Shown piece after piece: positions 61,005-64,000 of a stretch of 64,000 nt of DNA. The translations under genes were made by a program, and so were the position numbers. The first letter of the stretch is position 1; each line of letters begins with the position of its first letter. Source of the stretch: Slackia piriformis YIT 12062 (GTDB lineage Bacteria; Actinomycetota; Coriobacteriia; Coriobacteriales; Eggerthellaceae). The notes under the pieces were generated by a model. The model saw nothing but the letters and a program-made list of their open reading frames with translations, had not been told where the DNA came from and did no database searches. The DNA lies in contig NZ_JH815198.1 in the NCBI RefSeq assembly GCF_000296445.1, positions 1,179,114 through 1,243,113 of the forward strand, in the 5' to 3' direction.

Positions 61005-62711
61005 TCAATCGCTCTGCACTACGCGGTAGCGGCTTATTGCCTCGGTCATTATATCCTTAAACACTTCGGTGGTATTTCGCTCGTACGGAACCTCGTTCAC
61101 ACCGACAAAACATACCAACGGGGTCGATGCGTCGGGCAGCACGCCGACGAAGCTGAGGTTGTAAGAGCTCTTCGCATACACGCCCGTGTCCTCATCGACA
61201 TATTCCGCCGTGCCCGTCTTGCCGGCGACGCGATACCCGTCTATCGCCGCGCCCGTACCCGTGCCTTCCTCGACGACGGTCTCCAGCATGCTGATCATGG
61301 GGTCGATCGCGGCGGTGTTCTCGACGATTTGCTCCGTGTCGTATTGCAGCGTCTCTCCGATCTGAGGCTTCGATATCAGGAAATGCGGGGTGCAGGCGAC
61401 GCCGTTGTTGACAAGGGCGCCGTAGAATCGCGCCATCTGCAACGGCGTCGTGGAAATGCCCTGTCCGAACGTAACGTTGTACTTCGTGATGAGCGGCCAT
61501 GTATCCACGTCGGGAGACAGGTAGCCCGCAGCTTCGCCGGGGTAGTCTATCCCCGTCTGCCCGTTCAGCCCGTACGATACGATCTTGTCATATAAGGGCC
61601 TGAACCCCAGGTAGTTCTCCACCAACAGCGACGTGCCTATGTTGGAGGAGTCCTGGATAACATAGCGAGCCGTCATGGTCATGTCGCCTCGTTCGTGCGC
61701 ATCCGTGATGACGTATTCATCGGCAGAAAGCTCCGCGGGAGCAAATATCGTCGTATCAGGAGTGACGACCCCCGCCTCGAGCATGGCCATCATGGAAGCC
61801 GTCTTGAACGTCGATCCCGGCTCGTAAGCCTGCGTCACAGTTTTGAGCGAATCCGACCCCACCTCCGAATCCGAAGGGTTGGAAGGGTCGAAATAAGGCG
61901 TCGAGGCGATGGCGAGCAACTCTCCGGTGGAGGCGTCCATGAGCACAGCTCGGCCGTCTTCGCCTTCTATAGTGCTCACGCCCTCGGCAAGCCTTTTTTC
62001 AAGATAGCTCTGCATGTCGATATCGATAGACACCACGATATCCTGCCCGTCGACCGCCGGCTCGTCGACTTCGGTGCCTCCCGGAATAGGAATGCCTCCC
62101 CCTCCTTGCTGAACGACAAGCTTCCCAGGGGTGCCCTTCAAGATATCGTCGTAATACAGCTCAAGGCCCGATACGCCCTCGTCATCAACGTTGACGAATC
62201 CAAGCACTTGCCCCGCTACTTTCCCGTAGGGATAGACGCGTTTCGTATCCTCTATATAGTAGATGCCCACGATGCCTTCGCTCTTCAGAGCCTCCGCTGC
62301 ATCCATATCAGCCTTACGCTTCAGATAGACGAACGTCGTGTCCTGCTTGAGCAGCTCGGCGTATTCGTCCGCATCCCCACCCAAGGCGCTCGCCACAGCC
62401 TCGGCAGCGGAAGAGACGTCCTCTATCTCTTTCGGGTTGGCGTATATCGTCATGGCGTCGACGCTTGTCGCGAGCACATTGCCGTTGCGATCGTAAATCG
62501 TGCCGCGATGGGGCGAGATGTTCACGCTGAGTGTGCGGGAGTCGGCCGCAGCCTGGCTGAACTCCGGACCTTTTATCACTTGAAGATACACAAGCCTTGC
62601 GAGCAGGCATAACACTATGAAAATGAAAATAAACAGCAAGATTGAAAGACGGCTCGAATTCGAGCCGTCATGAGAGGTGTGAGGTGTTTGGCGAAAGCTA
62701 CGCTCAGACAT
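61005..62711 (-). CDS. ftsI: division penicillin-binding protein (FtsI/PBP2 class B)
   Basis: This 568-residue class B transpeptidase has one N-terminal membrane helix (21-45), a pedestal domain (SPHRGTIYDRNGNVLATSVD) and a transpeptidase domain with the active-site STFK (Ser300), SSN (355-357) and KTGT. There are no PASTA domains. It crosslinks septal peptidoglycan together with FtsW. ATG 62711 has AAGGATAAACGT upstream. Confidence 0.95.
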   Translation of the reverse strand: MSERSFRQTPHTSHDGSNSSRLSILLFIFIFIVLCLLARLVYLQVIKGPEFSQAAADSRTLSVNISPHRGTIYDRNGNVLATSVDAMTIYANPKEIEDVSSAAEAVASALGGDADEYAELLKQDTTFVYLKRKADMDAAEALKSEGIVGIYYIEDTKRVYPYGKVAGQVLGFVNVDDEGVSGLELYYDDILKGTPGKLVVQQGGGGIPIPGGTEVDEPAVDGQDIVVSIDIDMQSYLEKRLAEGVSTIEGEDGRAVLMDASTGELLAIASTPYFDPSNPSDSEVGSDSLKTVTQAYEPGSTFKTASMMAMLEAGVVTPDTTIFAPAELSADEYVITDAHERGDMTMTARYVIQDSSNIGTSLLVENYLGFRPLYDKIVSYGLNGQTGIDYPGEAAGYLSPDVDTWPLITKYNVTFGQGISTTPLQMARFYGALVNNGVACTPHFLISKPQIGETLQYDTEQIVENTAAIDPMISMLETVVEEGTGTGAAIDGYRVAGKTGTAEYVDEDTGVYAKSSYNLSFVGVLPDASTPLVCFVGVNEVPYERNTTEVFKDIMTEAISRYRVVQSD

Positions 62712-62715
62712 ACGT

Positions 62716-63204
62716 TTATCCTTGATTCTCCAAAGCGGCAATGCTGCCGGACAAAGACAGATTGCCCGCCTCGTCGGTGGCTACGACGTCCGCCCCGAGC
62801 ACGACCGCGACCGTCTTCTCGGGAGGCGTGACTCCAAGGCTTGCCGCCTCCACGCGAATATGCGTCGAATTGGAAAGGCGGCTCTGCTGAACCTCGAGGT
62901 CGCTTCCGTAGGAACGGGCGTTCTCGATTTGGGTGCTAAGCCTGTTCGCTTCGATGGACGTCGTGATGCTCGCCGCAGAAAGGCCTACCCGAACGCAGCA
63001 GACCATCGCGATAACCAGGGCGACGACGACGACCGCCTTTGCCGCTCCGATGATCGAAGACGGCAGCGTGGCAACGTCGGAAGACGCGCCCCGCCGTCCC
63101 GGAATCACCTCGAATTCAGTCTGCAAGCCGCGAGAAAGAGAGGGCGCGGAGCTACCGTAGAGATAGTCCTGCCTCGTGGACCGGTCGGTTCGTGCCTGCC
63201 GCAT
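62716..63204 (-). CDS. ftsL: FtsL-like division protein
   Basis: This 162-residue bitopic protein has a basic cytoplasmic N-terminus, one membrane helix (AAKAVVVVALVIAMVCCVRVGL, about 55-75) and a short extracellular coiled coil ('IEANRLSTQIENARSYGSDLEVQQSRLSN'). The sequence is weakly conserved. The call rests on topology and on position between rsmH and the PBP gene. AAAGGGGGCCGGT precedes the ATG. Confidence 0.8.
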   Translation of the reverse strand: MRQARTDRSTRQDYLYGSSAPSLSRGLQTEFEVIPGRRGASSDVATLPSSIIGAAKAVVVVALVIAMVCCVRVGLSAASITTSIEANRLSTQIENARSYGSDLEVQQSRLSNSTHIRVEAASLGVTPPEKTVAVVLGADVVATDEAGNLSLSGSIAALENQG

Positions 63205-63249
63205 ACCGGCCCCCTTTCATCGTGTAAGCTGCGTTTGGTCGGCGGTGCT

Positions 63250-64000
63250 TTATCGTATTTTTTCCGCGACACGAAGTTTCGCGCTTCGCGCCCGCGGATT
63301 GTTTTCAATCTCTTCCGCGCTTGGAAGAATGGGCTTGCGCGTCCTCACCTTGAGAACGGGGTTCGCCCCGCATGCGCATACCGGCAATCCGGGGGGGCAG
63401 GTGCATGTTCGCGCATGCTTCGCGAAAACTTCCTTAACCACCCTGTCTTCGAGAGAATGGTAGCTGATCACGAGAATGCGGCCTCCAGGGTTAAGCCATC
63501 TAACCGCCGCTTCCAGCCCCTTTCTCAGAACCGAAAGCTCCGAGTTCACTTCGATGCGCAAGGCCTGAAACGTCCTCTTGGCCGGATGGCCTCCCGCGCG
63601 GCGTGCCGATGCGGGAATGGCGGCCTTGATGATTTCGACAAGCTGCGAACTCGTCTCGATCGGTGCGTGCTCGCGAGACTCGACGATAAACTGGGCGATG
63701 CGACTGGCCCATTTTTCGTCTGAGTAATCGCGGATGACCCGGGTGAGCTCTGATGCGTCTAAGGTGTTTATGAGCTCTGCTGCGGTTACGGTTTGTTTGC
63801 CCGGATCCATCCTCATGTCCAACGGGGAATCTTCCTTGAAGGAGAAGCCCCTCGACGGGAAATCAAGCTGGGGAGAAGAGACGCCTAGGTCGAAAAGGAA
63901 CGCATCGACCCCGGGGGTTTCGGCCTCGAGCAGCAATTCGTCGAGATTGCCGAAGTTGCCGCGTAGGAGCTCGATCTGAGGTGGTGTGTTTAATGCGAGA
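63250..64000 (-). CDS. rsmH: 16S rRNA m4C1402 methyltransferase, 5' part cut off
   Basis: The C-terminal part of RsmH (MraW) is visible. The start lies beyond base 64000. Readable family segments are [32 protein letters not shown], '[25 protein letters not shown]', [19 protein letters not shown] and the final [22 protein letters not shown]. It methylates the 16S rRNA decoding centre and opens the dcw cluster; mraZ would be expected upstream, outside the window. Confidence 0.96.
   Translation of the reverse strand, partial: LALNTPPQIELLRGNFGNLDELLLEAETPGVDAFLFDLGVSSPQLDFPSRGFSFKEDSPLDMRMDPGKQTVTAAELINTLDASELTRVIRDYSDEKWASRIAQFIVESREHAPIETSSQLVEIIKAAIPASARRAGGHPAKRTFQALRIEVNSELSVLRKGLEAAVRWLNPGGRILVISYHSLEDRVVKEVFAKHARTCTCPPGLPVCACGANPVLKVRTRKPILPSAEEIENNPRARSAKLRVAEKIR

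Overview
This 64 kb window looks like a chromosomal segment of an anaerobic actinobacterium of the class Coriobacteriia, most likely family Eggerthellaceae (Slackia/Eggerthella-like). The reasons are a 12-TM LuxR regulator, a fixABCX/acyl-CoA dehydrogenase reductive module, a cytosolic group 3b-type [NiFe] hydrogenase, a division cluster with SepF, DivIVA and YggT but no ftsA, a class A RNase P RNA, and a moderately high-GC sequence. The genus is an inference; no 16S gene is present. I saw no CRISPR array, transposase or prophage gene.

Layout. (1) 1-9.3 kb is the accessory metabolic part: a truncated MFS transporter, a divergent membrane-anchored LuxR regulator, an acd-fixA-fixB-fixC-fixX cluster that probably feeds electrons to an acyl-CoA/enoyl-CoA reductase-type flavoprotein, and a divergent TetR regulator. 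The gaps here are long and rich in inverted repeats. (2) 9.5-13.6 kb is a hydBGDA hydrogenase operon whose large subunit ends exactly at the last active-site histidine. (3) 13.6-23.7 kb holds housekeeping genes: ndk, a TPR protein, a cyclophilin, tRNA-Arg, rlmD, a universal stress protein, a padR/DUF1700/P1-peptidase operon, tRNA-Gly, tRNA-Pro and murI-rph-rdgB. (4) 23.9-31.4 kb combines tmRNA (ssrA) with an ftsE-ftsX-ctpA-rnr-smpB operon. Its last gene encodes an unrecognised acidic protein with two identical four-cysteine motifs. (5) 31.5-40 kb has split transketolase, prfB, secA and a large ATPase/BTAD regulator. (6) 40-46 kb has cca, tRNA-Gln, tRNA-Glu, a thiN gene and a TPP-riboswitch-controlled thiM-thiE-thiD operon, then rnpB. 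(7) 46-64 kb is the division and cell wall (dcw) cluster, all on the minus strand: rsmH, ftsL, PBP, murF, mraY, murD, ftsW, murG, murC, murB, ftsQ, ftsZ, pgeF, yggS, sepF, yggT, divIVA. murE and ftsA are not in it.

How the genes work together. The fix/acd module and the hydrogenase are two redox systems that could exchange reducing equivalents (NAD(P)H, ferredoxin, H2) during anaerobic reduction of an unsaturated acyl-CoA. The tmRNA, SmpB and RNase R genes form a ribosome-rescue group that carries an extra unknown Cys-rich partner. The dcw block makes lipid II and the divisome.

The most promising leads are: the Cys-rich protein next to smpB; an RF2 whose SPF codon-reading motif is SPT; a four-copy 26-bp repeat family next to ssrA; a hydrogenase with no cleavable C-terminal peptide; paired palindromic sites in a geneless stretch at 2966-3123; and TG-x-x-P-type motifs in the long N-terminal extension of FtsE, partly echoed in SepF.
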